Shown: positions 7,301-14,382, counted from the stretch's first letter. The stretch: DNA of 24,457 bases from Thermoplasmatota archaeon (GCA_030836605.1 JAUPMC010000042.1:1-24457); one strand, 5' to 3'. Program-made: numbers and translations. The notes: generated from the letters alone by a model not told the origin.

Positions 7301-7425
7301 GGCCACACATATGCAACGAGACTCACGCGCGCTCGGTCGAGAAGTCGTCGTCCACGGATGGCGCCAAGAGCTGGACAGTGGACAAGATGCCGCTCGAGCT
7401 GACGGTCAGGAAGGCCGGACACTGA
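4327..7425 (+). CDS. ileS: Isoleucyl-tRNA synthetase with divergent catalytic and editing motifs
   Basis: A 1032-residue class Ia synthetase, full length for an archaeal IleRS, which charges tRNA-Ile. ATG 4327 has GGAGGAG (4311-4317) upstream; the TTG at 4309 would overlap that site. The family is shown by CEGPPTANRPPH (50s), AGWDCHGLPVELEVE, YIESVWWSLKQL, PYCPRCGTSLSTHE (zinc Cys185/188), FCWRCRTPL (Cys390/393), DWSVSRSRYWGTPLPVW, CPECGG (502-507), and DQTRGWFYTQHVLS, then an anticodon-binding half with SRRRFW. Odd points: HIGH reads HMGD (57-60); the KMSKS place reads RVVKSS (591-596), keeping one shifted lysine; and the CP1 editing threonine-rich stretch TTTPWTLPSN reads TESPWTLVAN (226-235), while the GTGVMH histidine and Asp327 remain. 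It overlaps the last 20 nt of the convergent acetyltransferase gene. The main alternative is a paralogue acting beside a normal IleRS elsewhere. Confidence 0.88.
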   Translation: MRRYYREPAGETLPVIEAEVLALWGEEGILSKVKERMRGGEPLVFCEGPPTANRPPHMGDALTRAVKDAFLRYHIMNGRRVVPYIAGWDCHGLPVELEVERSFGTDSKAAIESYGVDRFNAVCRESVVRYKADWEEMSRRVGYGIDYEGAYLTMSNEYIESVWWSLKQLHSKGLLSKSSQVVPYCPRCGTSLSTHEAALGFEESEVRWTLVRFKVPAIDAYALVYTESPWTLVANALLAVDASKQYSVFELSGEKLLVADEKAALLGSAAKPLRTMRGSELVGLSYEPPFEYHGFDGRGFRVVASTEVTKEEGTGVMHVSPPYASADCGIGAAEGIDLFDPVDDTGRFTDAVPELAGRSVHDASSEVVRMVEVKGLLFKWGLTKRSSPFCWRCRTPLMHRLMDAWSVRASGAKERMAQLNAGVRWVPEDYRDGRFGAFLEDAKDWSVSRSRYWGTPLPVWRCPSGHEVCVGSLEELSRLSAAPLPAPLDLHRPQIDSVRLRCPECGGEMSREHYVLDCWYDSGCAPFAQYHYPFENMAEFETHRSVDFITESADQTRGWFYTQHVLSTLLFDAPAFKSVLVLGNLLDDKDRVVKSSAEGVATPGEVFSSVGADAARLYLLDSAVWQPVKFSMDDVRKAMFGTFTTVLNLYAFYSSNANAYGYTGQEAKERTHDLDRWIVSRLNTTVKEVRAGFDALEVQSAVHAVVRFIDDLSGWYVRRSRRRFWVESDPEDRFSAHATLNECLTTLSLLMAPAAPFFSDWLYRRLLGRKGSVHLEDFPVADESQIDPSLEVQMALVRQAVEAGRTARQGANIKLRQPLDEAVIAAGRDGAWVLRRYEKMLSEELNVKRIECVESREGMVEFVVSPNLRTIGPKYKETAAEVSRMLGQVDGNELVKHLRTVGRVRLGGFDLCEEDVVVSERQKSGYAHASAGDVHVYISLGIDKRLKIEGLAREVIRRVQHMRKEQGLRFEDEVEVGYSAHPDIEAAIASYRPHICNETHARSVEKSSSTDGAKSWTVDKMPLELTVRKAGH

Positions 7426-7897
7426 CCTTGCGCTTCCTCGACGGCAGGACCTTCTCCATCATGTACGCGTGCCTGCCGGCGCCGTAGTAGTCCCTTATGA
7501 TGGCCCTCAGGGAGTACCCGTGCTTGAGGTACAGCGTGATGGCGGGCTCGTTGCCGACATCGACCTCGAGCCCGAAAATCCTCGCGCCCAACATCCCCAG
7601 GGACTTCTCAGCCTCTCGTAGCAGAAGGGAGCCCACGCCCTTCCTCCTCCGAGCCGCCAGGACTGCCATCGACGCTATCCTGCCCTCGGCTCTGCACTTG
7701 GAGCATAGGCACATGGCGGCCCCTACGACCTCGCCCTCGTCCTCCGCGACGAGGGCGAACGCGTCGTCCCTCACGAGGAAGGCCTTGAGGGTGCCCTCTG
7801 AGAACTTCTCCGCTCCGAAGCACTCCTGCTCCAGCCGCATCAGCCCGTCTAGGTCCTTCAAGGCCGCTTCCCGGACACGCACGCCATGCGGTACCAT
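7406..7897 (-). CDS. GNAT family N-acetyltransferase, RimI-like
   Basis: A 163-residue acetyl-CoA-dependent N-acyltransferase. GNAT motif order is clear: an N-terminal VREAALKDLDGLMRLEQECF segment, strand pair FALVAEDEGEVVGAAMCLC, the core strand GRIASMAVLAARRRKGVGSLLL holding the pyrophosphate-binding R-R-x-x-G-x-G/A loop, and the C-terminal IFGLEVDVGNEPAITLYLKHGYSL typical of RimI-like enzymes that acetylate protein N-termini. A CLCSKC cluster near residue 70 is unusual and might bind metal. The open frame runs on to 8365, but the start is placed at ATG 7897, 16 nt after the start point predicted from the shared TATA box at 7937-7944; a longer product would run antisense across the asnS start. 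The basic tail SRKRKVSVRPS overlaps the 3' end of ileS. Confidence 0.85.
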   Translation of the reverse strand: MVPHGVRVREAALKDLDGLMRLEQECFGAEKFSEGTLKAFLVRDDAFALVAEDEGEVVGAAMCLCSKCRAEGRIASMAVLAARRRKGVGSLLLREAEKSLGMLGARIFGLEVDVGNEPAITLYLKHGYSLRAIIRDYYGAGRHAYMMEKVLPSRKRKVSVRPS

Positions 7898-7936
7898 CCA
7901 GCCACGATAAGTCCGTTGCGCCAATCGTCCGAAGGG

Positions 7937-7944
7937 CTTATATT
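7937..7944. promoter_or_regulatory. Shared TATA region for the acetyltransferase and asnS
   Basis: CTTATATT, reading AATATAAG on the other strand, lies 27 nt (centre to start codon) upstream of the asnS ATG and about 43 nt from the acetyltransferase ATG. asnS should be leaderless; the acetyltransferase would have a leader of about 16 nt. No other box is visible in the 70-nt gap. Confidence 0.5.
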
Positions 7945-7967
7945 CGGATTGGGGCTTCAGCATCTGG

Positions 7968-9257
7968 ATGGTCGCGATAAAGGACGCCCTCTCGAAGGAC
8001 TTGGTCGGCAAACCCGTCCAGGTGAGGGGCTGGATATACCGTACCCGGAGCAGCGGGGGCATCGTGTTCGCCGTGCTCAGGGACTCGACTGGAATAGTCC
8101 AGGTCACTGTGAAGAAGGGCACCGTCCCCGAGGCGGACTTCATCGCCGCCACGAACTCGGGAATCGAGTCATCCGTGATCATAGACGGCACCGTGGCCGA
8201 GGACAAGCGCGCCCCCGGGGGGTACGAGGTCCGCGCGACCAAGTTCACGCTCGTGGGCCCGACCGAGCCCTTCCCGATAACGGAGTACCAGAGCACGGAG
8301 CTGCTGCTCGACCTGCGCCACCTGTGGATACGGTCCAGGGAGCAGACCGCGGCGATGCGGGTCAAGGACGCCCTCCTGCGCGGCGCGAGGCAGTACTTCC
8401 ACGAGAACGACTATGTCGAGGTCACCCCGCCGATCATCACGGGCGTCGCCGCCGAGGACAGCACGCAGCTCTTCCAGATCAAGTACTTCGACAGGATAGC
8501 ATACCTGTCCCAGAGCGCCCAGTTCTACCTCGAGTCGCTCATATACTCGTGCGACAAGGTGTTCTCCCTCACGCCCTCGTTCAGGGCGGAGAAGTCGAGG
8601 ACGCCGAGGCATCTCGCAGAGTTCTGGATGCTCGAAATGGAGGCCGCCTGGGTAGACAACGCGGAGAACATGAAGGTCCAGGAGGAGCTCGTCACGGCGA
8701 TGCTGCACAGGGCCGCGGACGACTGCCCGGCCGAGCTCGAGACGTTCAAGCGGGACCCGGCCTCGCTCAGGACGATAGCGCCCCCGTTTGACAGGGTCCC
8801 GTACGGCGAGGCCATCGGGATACTCCAGTCGAAGGGCCTGGCCGTCGAGTGGGGTGCGGACTTCGGCGCGGTCGAGGAGCGCGAGCTGACCAAGGACAGC
8901 GGCATGCCCATGTTCATCATGAACTACCCGAAGGAGCTGAAGCCGTTCTACATGAAGGAGAACCCGGACGACCCCAGGACGTACAAGAACACGGACCTGC
9001 TGGCGCCCGAGGGCTTCGGCGAGATCATCGGCGGCAGCGAGAGGGAGACGGACAACGCCCTCATCATCGAGAGGATCCGGGAGAAGGGCGAGAGCCTGGA
9101 CAAGTACTCGTGGTACCTGGACCTGAGGAGGTACGGCTCGGTGCCGCACTCCGGCTTCGGCCTGGGCGTCGAGAGGTTCCTGACCTGGGTCTGCAAGATG
9201 GACCACATACGGGACGCCATACCGTACCCGAGGACCGTGTCCCGGGTGTTCCCCTAG
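7968..9257 (+). CDS. asnS: Asparaginyl-tRNA synthetase
   Basis: A 429-residue class IIb synthetase that charges tRNA-Asn. Residues 1-100 are the anticodon-binding OB fold (VQVRGWIYRTRSSGGIVF, LRDSTGIVQV). The catalytic domain shows LLLDLRHLWIRS, motif 1 around YVEVTPPII, KYFDRIAYLSQSAQFYLES, motif 2 FRAEKSRTPRHLAEFWMLEME (about 206-224), APEGFGEIIGGSERE, and motif 3 LRRYGSVPHSGFGLGVERF. The match to the Pyrococcus-type archaeal AsnRS is close in both order and wording, including LAEFW and GSVPHSGFGLG, so AsnRS is favoured over AspRS, its closest relative. ATG 7968 coincides with the transcription start expected from the TATA box, so the message is probably leaderless. Its stop codon interlocks with that of the convergent M20 gene. 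Confidence 0.88.
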   Translation: MVAIKDALSKDLVGKPVQVRGWIYRTRSSGGIVFAVLRDSTGIVQVTVKKGTVPEADFIAATNSGIESSVIIDGTVAEDKRAPGGYEVRATKFTLVGPTEPFPITEYQSTELLLDLRHLWIRSREQTAAMRVKDALLRGARQYFHENDYVEVTPPIITGVAAEDSTQLFQIKYFDRIAYLSQSAQFYLESLIYSCDKVFSLTPSFRAEKSRTPRHLAEFWMLEMEAAWVDNAENMKVQEELVTAMLHRAADDCPAELETFKRDPASLRTIAPPFDRVPYGEAIGILQSKGLAVEWGADFGAVEERELTKDSGMPMFIMNYPKELKPFYMKENPDDPRTYKNTDLLAPEGFGEIIGGSERETDNALIIERIREKGESLDKYSWYLDLRRYGSVPHSGFGLGVERFLTWVCKMDHIRDAIPYPRTVSRVFP

Positions 9258-10324
9258 GCGCCGGCCATCCGCGAGCAGTACTCCGCGTATATCTCGGCCG
9301 CCTTCGCGACCTCCGCCACGCGTATGCACTCGTCGGGTATGTGGCAGCCCGCGGAGTCCCCCGGGCCGCACACCATCAGCTTCTTGTTGACGCCCTTGAA
9401 CATGACCATCTCGGTCGCGTAGGGCACCGACAGGACCTCCGCGTCAGGCCCGACGACATCCCGCATGACCTTGACGGCCTCTATGCCCGCGTCGGTCCCG
9501 ACAGGGTCGAGCTCGTGCAGTATCTTGACCTCGTAGCCGGTGTCGCCTATCTTCTCCCTGACGAGCGCCAGCACGGACTGGGCGCTCATGTGCGGCGGGT
9601 ACCTGACGTCGACCTCGGCGACACACTCGTCCGGGATGACGTTCGTCGCGGTCCCGCCGTGGATGACGTCGACGCACAGGGTCATCTGCTCCACCGGGTC
9701 CTCGGGAGGCCGGTACACGTCCTCCAGCCTCGACAGCACCGAGACCATCCTCGCGATGGCGTTCACGCCCAGGTGGGGCATGCTCGCGTGCGCGGCCTTG
9801 CCCTTGGTCGTGATCGAGAACTGGACCAGCCCCTTCTCCCTGACGACGACGTCGAACTCGGTCGCCTCCGTGACGACCACGGCCGGCGCGCTCAGGAACG
9901 CAGGGTCCTTGGACGCCGACGCGGCGCCGTCCATCGAGGTCTCCTCGTCCGTCGTGAAGCACAGCGCGAACGGGACGCCGGCCGCGACCAGCTTATCCGC
10001 CGCGAGCAGCATGGCGGCGCACCCGCCCTTCATGTCGTTCGTCCCGCGGCCGTACATGACCCCGTCCACCATCTCCCCCTGCCCCCTGGTCCACCCAGTG
10101 CCTATAGGCACTGTGTCCAGGTGCCCGGAGAGTATGACCCCTCCCTTCCCGTGCTCTCCCACGAGCGAGGGCTTGTCCTGGGAACCGTGCCTGCGCACAT
10201 CCATGCCCAGGCCCCTCATGTACTTGGAGACATAGTCGACGATCGGGCCCATGGGATCCGTGTCCTGCGACCTCATGAGCACCAGCTCGGTGAGCACTTC
10301 CTCAGCCTTGGACTTCATGGTCAT
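9254..10324 (-). CDS. M20 family metallohydrolase (ArgE/DapE type)
   Basis: A 356-residue two-zinc amidohydrolase. Metal ligands can be placed: H68 and D70 in SGHLDTVP, D97 in RGTNDMKGG, the catalytic pair E127/E128 in TTDEETSMDG, an acidic ligand in VVTEATEFD, and a C-terminal histidine in GDSAGCHIPDE. The dimerisation insert runs about 160-275 with GKAAHASMPHLGVNAI. Family members remove acyl groups from N-acyl amino acids (acetylornithine, succinyl-diaminopimelate) or cut dipeptides; the substrate cannot be told here. ATG 10324 overlaps the stop of the upstream M42 gene by 4 nt (ATGA), so the two are translationally coupled and may act in series on peptides. The stop shares the tetranucleotide CTAG with the asnS stop on the other strand. 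Confidence 0.85.
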   Translation of the reverse strand: MTMKSKAEEVLTELVLMRSQDTDPMGPIVDYVSKYMRGLGMDVRRHGSQDKPSLVGEHGKGGVILSGHLDTVPIGTGWTRGQGEMVDGVMYGRGTNDMKGGCAAMLLAADKLVAAGVPFALCFTTDEETSMDGAASASKDPAFLSAPAVVVTEATEFDVVVREKGLVQFSITTKGKAAHASMPHLGVNAIARMVSVLSRLEDVYRPPEDPVEQMTLCVDVIHGGTATNVIPDECVAEVDVRYPPHMSAQSVLALVREKIGDTGYEVKILHELDPVGTDAGIEAVKVMRDVVGPDAEVLSVPYATEMVMFKGVNKKLMVCGPGDSAGCHIPDECIRVAEVAKAAEIYAEYCSRMAGA

Positions 10325-11367
10325 CGCACCTTCGAGTCCTTCGCGAGCCTCTCAGAGACGAGCACGACCAGCTTGGACATGTTCTCGATGTCCTTCATGC
10401 TGGCGCATTCGGTGGGCGAGTGGGTGTACCTCATCGGTATCCCCAGGGGCATCATGAGGGCGCCGAAGTCCTGCATCGCGGCGCCGTCGGTCGAGCCGCC
10501 CCCGGTGCCGTACTGCAGCGGGAGCCTGCCGGCCTTCGCGACCGACTCGATCAGCTTCCTCAGCTTCTGGGAGGCGACGGCCCCGTGGTCGAACATGCGC
10601 AGCGCGGGCCCCGAGCCGAGCATGACCTTCTCGTAGGTCTCGCCCTGGGCCGGCCCGTCCGTCGTTGTCATCGTGTCTATCGCGAACACGTAGTCCGGGG
10701 TCATCCTGAACCCGACCACCTTCGCGCCCTTGAGCCCGATCTCCTCCTGCACGCTCCACACGAACACGAGCCTGAGGGGGAGCTTCTTGCCCTTCAGCCT
10801 GGCGAGCGCGTCCAAGAGGACGGCGCACCCGGCCCTGTTGTCCACGCCCCTGGCGCAGACGATGTCCCCCATGAACGTGACATCCTTCTTGAGGACCATC
10901 GGGTCCAGCACCCGGACGCCCAGCTTCTCGGTCTCCGCCCTGGTCCTGGTGCCGACGTCGACCCTGACCTCCTCCCAGCTGACGACCTTCTTCCTGTCGT
11001 CGCTCTCGGTCATGAGGTGCGGCGGCTTGAGGCCCAGCACCCCGGTGACCTTCCCCTTCTGGGTCTTTATCTCCACGACCCTGCCCACGAGCGTCCGGTC
11101 GTCTATGCCGCCGACCTTGCGTATCCTGAGGGAGCCGTCCTGCTCCATCTTGCTGACTATCAGGCCCAGCTCGTCCATGTGGGCTATGAAGACCACCTTC
11201 GGGCCCTTGTCCCCGACCGTGACGCTGAGGTTCCCGATGTTGTCCTCCTCGGCCTCGAGGCCCATGGCCTCGACCTTCGCCCTGATGTGCTCCCTGATGT
11301 CGTCCTCGAACCCGGAGACCCCGGGCACGCGTATCAACTCGTCCAGCAGCTCCCTCAAGTCAACCAC
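10321..11367 (-). CDS. M42 family metallo-aminopeptidase
   Basis: A 348-residue cytoplasmic aminopeptidase of the M42 family (TET/glutamyl aminopeptidase/FrvX type), which forms large tetrahedral particles that trim short peptides. Expected ligands and catalytic residues are present: H63 and D65 in FIAHMDELG, the bridging Asp in ARGVDNRAGC, the Glu pair in VWSVQEEIGLKGA, Asp in FAIDTMTT, and the final histidine in MRYTHSPTE. TGGGSTDGAAMQ is also typical. Length is normal. It overlaps gcvT by 8 nt at its start and the M20 gene by 4 nt at its end, so gcvT-M42-M20 should be one message. Cellulase-like annotations sometimes attached to M42 proteins have no support here. Confidence 0.88.
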   Translation of the reverse strand: MVDLRELLDELIRVPGVSGFEDDIREHIRAKVEAMGLEAEEDNIGNLSVTVGDKGPKVVFIAHMDELGLIVSKMEQDGSLRIRKVGGIDDRTLVGRVVEIKTQKGKVTGVLGLKPPHLMTESDDRKKVVSWEEVRVDVGTRTRAETEKLGVRVLDPMVLKKDVTFMGDIVCARGVDNRAGCAVLLDALARLKGKKLPLRLVFVWSVQEEIGLKGAKVVGFRMTPDYVFAIDTMTTTDGPAQGETYEKVMLGSGPALRMFDHGAVASQKLRKLIESVAKAGRLPLQYGTGGGSTDGAAMQDFGALMMPLGIPMRYTHSPTECASMKDIENMSKLVVLVSERLAKDSKVR

Positions 11368-12511
11368 TCCTGACGAAAGGCGGCTTCACTATCTCGGCCG
11401 CCACGAGCATGTCCCTGACCTTGATCTGCACCTCTGTCCCCACGGCGGACATGCCGACCGGGACATAGCCCATCGCTATGCCCTTCTTGAGCACGGGCGA
11501 GAGCGTCCCGCTCGTGACCACGCCCACCTTGGCGCCGTCCCTGTGTATCTCGTACCCGTGCCTCGGTATGCCCTTGTCCTTCGCGGCGATGCAGACCAGC
11601 TTGTCGTACCCTTTGGCCGCCCTCTGCGCCTCGAGGGTCTCCTTGCCTATGAACCGGTGCTCCCAGTCGACCACCCACGACGGCCCTGTCTGGACGCTCG
11701 TCTGCGACCCGTCGAAGTCGGTCCCGGACAGCAGGAGCGCCTTCTCGAGCCTGAGGGTGTCCCTCGCGCCCAGGCCTATGGGCCTGAGGCCGAGGTCCTT
11801 GCCCTTCTCGAGCACTGCCCTCCAGACCTCGACAGCGTCCGCGTTCTCGCATATGACCTCGAACCCGTCCTCGCCCGTGTAGCCGGTCCTGGAGAGGCAT
11901 GCCATGATGCCGTCCCCCTGGCCGTTCGCGGGCTTCCTCCCCTTCAGCAGGTCCGTCTTGGGGCTCGAGCCCTTCGCCTTGATGCCGTCCAGCCTCGCGA
12001 AGGTCGCCCAGAAGAACTTGACCGGGCTCAGGTCGGCCGAGGTCAGCCTCGCGACGACGTCCTTCGCCCTGGGCCCCTGCACGGCGATCGCCGCGAGGTC
12101 CGATGACATGTCCACGAGCTCGGGCCCGTCCAGGTGCCCCTCGACCCACTTCCTCATCTTGGAGGTCGTGGCCGCGTTCGGCACCATGAAGTACTCGTCC
12201 TTCCCGAGGGGGGTGGCGATGGTGTCGTCGAGGATCTTGCCGTGGTCGTCCAGCAGGTGCGAGTAGACGCACCGGCCGACGGGCGCCCTCCGCACGTCGT
12301 TCGTCATCAGCAGGTCGATGGCCTCGGCCGCCCCGGGGCCCCTGATGATGAAGTCTCCCATGTGGGAGACGTCGAACGCCCCGCAGGCGTTCCTGACCGT
12401 CATGTGCTCGTCCATGATAGAAGTGTACTGGATGGGCATGTCCCACCCGGCGAACCAGACCATCTTCGCCCCGAGCTTCCTGTGCTCGTCGTTGAGAGGG
12501 GTCGCGTTCAT
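11360..12511 (-). CDS. gcvT: Glycine cleavage system T protein (aminomethyltransferase)
   Basis: A 383-residue folate-binding aminomethyltransferase that moves the methylene group from H-protein-bound aminomethyl-lipoate to tetrahydrofolate or tetrahydromethanopterin. Family marks are FAGWDMPIQYTSIMDEH, FDVSHMGDF, GKILDDTIATPLG with the folate-binding Asp pair, VPNAA, AIAVQGPRAKDV, SRTGYTGEDGFEV, and GARDTLRLEKALLLSG. Two things are odd: an insertion of about 24 hydrophilic residues at 178-201, where most members have a tight turn, and the absence of gcvH or gcvP next to it. The two peptidase genes follow in overlapping order. ATG 12511 is the first start; the upstream 60 nt has only a weak T-rich box near 12537-12543. 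A different folate-dependent (YgfZ-like) role is less likely because of the complete T-protein signature. Confidence 0.88.
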   Translation of the reverse strand: MNATPLNDEHRKLGAKMVWFAGWDMPIQYTSIMDEHMTVRNACGAFDVSHMGDFIIRGPGAAEAIDLLMTNDVRRAPVGRCVYSHLLDDHGKILDDTIATPLGKDEYFMVPNAATTSKMRKWVEGHLDGPELVDMSSDLAAIAVQGPRAKDVVARLTSADLSPVKFFWATFARLDGIKAKGSSPKTDLLKGRKPANGQGDGIMACLSRTGYTGEDGFEVICENADAVEVWRAVLEKGKDLGLRPIGLGARDTLRLEKALLLSGTDFDGSQTSVQTGPSWVVDWEHRFIGKETLEAQRAAKGYDKLVCIAAKDKGIPRHGYEIHRDGAKVGVVTSGTLSPVLKKGIAMGYVPVGMSAVGTEVQIKVRDMLVAAEIVKPPFVRSG

Positions 12512-12571
12512 GCAGGGCTAATCGGACAAGTTGTGCAAAAGCCTTGGGGAGCTAATCTCTCGGCCCGTGGC

Positions 12572-13120
12572 TCATCTGTACTGGTCGATGAGCTTCATCA
12601 TGTCCTTCTCGAGGCCCACGCTTACCGCCGGGGCCTCTATGACCTCGACGTTCCTCTCGAGCAGCGCCAGCTCCTTCTCGCTGAAGGCGTTGGGGCTGAT
12701 GGGGACGAGGACAGTGGACATGCTCTGCATGACCTGCTCGTTGATGTGCTCCACGAACCTGAGGACCTGCTGGAAGCCGTTGTTTATGACGAGGTACTCG
12801 AGCCCGTCGATGATCACGACGCACTTCTCGTAGCGTTCTATGAACGACGATATGACCGTCGCGAGGGTGCCTATGCTCGTCGGGTTGTGGTGGTCCTTCC
12901 CCGGCGTGTGGCTGAGCCACATGATCCTCGTGTCGCCGAGGTCGAAGGAGTCGCGGAGCTTCTCCGGGTACTGCCTGGTGACGCACAGCCCGGGCTTGCC
13001 GTCGGCGGTGGAGTTCTCGAACAGTTTGTAGGACAGGAAGGGCTTGCGCTCCCTGATGACGTAGCACATCCCCTCCTCGGGACGGATAGTGTCAACAACG
13101 CCCTTGTCGTCGGAGCCCAT
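12572..13120 (-). CDS. DUF835 domain protein
   Basis: A 182-residue soluble protein with one DUF835 domain, an archaeal family often attached to signalling proteins and of unknown activity. The family pattern is clear: GMCYVIRERKPFLSYKLF, GLCVTRQYPEKLRD, RIMWLSHTPGKD, CVVIIDGLEYLVINNGFQQVLRFVEHINEQV, TVLVPISPNAFSEKELALLERNVEVIE. The hydrophobic strand followed by D-G resembles a RecA/KaiC-like Walker B, but no P-loop is present. ATG 13120 is preceded by GGAGAAGG, and a strong TATA box (13159-13166) gives a leader of about 15 nt, so it is expressed separately from orc1 upstream. Confidence 0.85.
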   Translation of the reverse strand: MGSDDKGVVDTIRPEEGMCYVIRERKPFLSYKLFENSTADGKPGLCVTRQYPEKLRDSFDLGDTRIMWLSHTPGKDHHNPTSIGTLATVISSFIERYEKCVVIIDGLEYLVINNGFQQVLRFVEHINEQVMQSMSTVLVPISPNAFSEKELALLERNVEVIEAPAVSVGLEKDMMKLIDQYR

Positions 13121-13158
13121 GTCCTTCTCCTACGCAACGTCTTGGACAGGTCCCGTCG

Positions 13159-13166
13159 TATAAATA
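13159..13166 (-). promoter_or_regulatory. TATA box of the DUF835 gene
   Basis: TATTTATA on the minus strand, 39-46 nt before ATG 13120, predicts a start near 13135 and leaves room for the GGAGAAGG ribosome binding site. It lies in the 92-nt gap after the orc1 stop. Confidence 0.6.
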
Positions 13167-13212
13167 CATTATGACTACTGGCAGTCCGCCGGGTTAACGT
13201 CGTTCAATCAGG

Positions 13213-14382
13213 TTAATCTAGCAGTTGCTGAACCTTCTGTTCGAGCGCTTTCGCGGTTATGTCCAACAAGGTGATGACAGTCGTCTTCCCGGATATTCCA
13301 GGGCCGCTCTTCTTCGCGCTCACGACCCCGAGGGTGTCGAGGTCCTTCATCAGCCCCCAGAACGCCGTGTGCGCCCTCGGCTTCTCGTCGTGCTCCTCGC
13401 ACGCGACGGCGTACGCGGACTCGGCGTCCTTGGTGGTTATGTAGGCCTTCCCCTTGGAGGCCCTCGCGATCCCCAGCAGCGCGAGCTTCTGGTGCAGGTC
13501 CAGCCCCGACAGCTTCGACTCGGTGATGGAGCTGTACGCCTCCGCCTTGGCCCCCCGGACGTGCTCCACGCCGACCCTGCCGGCGTTCTCCTCGTCCGCC
13601 AGCATGCCCGCCTTCTCCAGGATCTCTATCGCGAACCGCGCGTCCCCCCACTCGGAGGAGACCTCGGCAATGAGGTCGAGCGCCCCGTCCTCGGCGCCGC
13701 CCTCCTGGAGCGCCAGCTCGGCCCTCTGCGAGACTATGTCCCTGAGCTCCTCGGTCGAGTACTTCCCGAACTCGATGAGGTTCGTGCGCTTGAAGGTGCT
13801 CGTCGAGGCCGCGTCCAGCATGTCGAATATGTTCTTCTGCGAGACGAGTATCAGGGACACGAGCGGCCTCGCGTCCATCTTCTCCTCGCCGAACCTGGTG
13901 AGCTTGTAGATGATGTCCGGGCCGGCCTTCTTCAGCAGCACGTCCGCCTCGTCGAGGACGACCACGAGGTGCAGCTTCCGCTTCTCGAGGTCCTTCCTGA
14001 GTATCCTGAGCATCTCGGTGATGGAGAAGCCCCGGTCGGGGAAGTTCGGCTGGAAGTGGTTCACGATCTGGAGGACGACCGCGGACTCGCTGTTCCTCTG
14101 CCTGCAGTTCACGATCGTCCAGTCGACCGCCTTCTGCTTCTTCTCCGCGAACTCCTTGAGGTCTATGCAGAAGCGCTTCGCCGTGGCGGTCTTGCCGGTG
14201 CCGACGCTGCCCGTGAGGACCGCGTTCTGCGCGCCGTCCTCCTCGACCACGGGCCTGAAGAGCATGATCAGGCGCTTCATCTGCCCCTCCCTGTGGACCA
14301 GCTTGGGAGGGACGTAGTCGAACGACAGTGTGCGCTGGTCCTTGAAGACGCTCTTACCGATGGTGTCCCACATGTCGCTCAT
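13213..14382 (-). CDS. orc1: Orc1/Cdc6 family replication initiator
   Basis: A AAA+ ATPase of the archaeal Orc1/Cdc6 family, which binds origin repeats and loads MCM helicase. Walker A is GSVGTGKT (58-65), Walker B is LVVVLDEADVLL, sensor-type segments follow in LILVSQKN and STFKRTNLIEF, and the C-terminal 120 residues look like the winged-helix DNA-binding domain (GLDLHQKLALLGIARASKGKAYITTKDAE...). YVPPKLVHREGQMKRL is the usual N-terminal box. The frame is open to a GTG at 14412 (399 residues), but the TATA-like TTAAAATA lies only a few bases before it, so the ATG at 14382 (389 residues) fits transcription better; ATG 14373 is also possible. No origin recognition box was recognised in the flanking gaps. 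Confidence 0.85.
   Translation of the reverse strand: MSDMWDTIGKSVFKDQRTLSFDYVPPKLVHREGQMKRLIMLFRPVVEEDGAQNAVLTGSVGTGKTATAKRFCIDLKEFAEKKQKAVDWTIVNCRQRNSESAVVLQIVNHFQPNFPDRGFSITEMLRILRKDLEKRKLHLVVVLDEADVLLKKAGPDIIYKLTRFGEEKMDARPLVSLILVSQKNIFDMLDAASTSTFKRTNLIEFGKYSTEELRDIVSQRAELALQEGGAEDGALDLIAEVSSEWGDARFAIEILEKAGMLADEENAGRVGVEHVRGAKAEAYSSITESKLSGLDLHQKLALLGIARASKGKAYITTKDAESAYAVACEEHDEKPRAHTAFWGLMKDLDTLGVVSAKKSGPGISGKTTVITLLDITAKALEQKVQQLLD

Noticed and set aside
7898..8365. N-terminal extension of the acetyltransferase frame
   Set aside because: It would run antisense through the asnS start and promoter; the composition changes to shadow-like and the TATA spacing fixes ATG 7897.
8169..13174. 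Several long open frames opposite asnS, the M42/M20 genes and gcvT (for example 8169-9371 minus, 8849-10636 plus, 10420-11373 plus, 12134-13174 plus)
   Set aside because: They are rich in Arg, Gly, His and Pro, have no family motifs, and lie opposite genes with complete catalytic motifs; they are GC-driven shadows.
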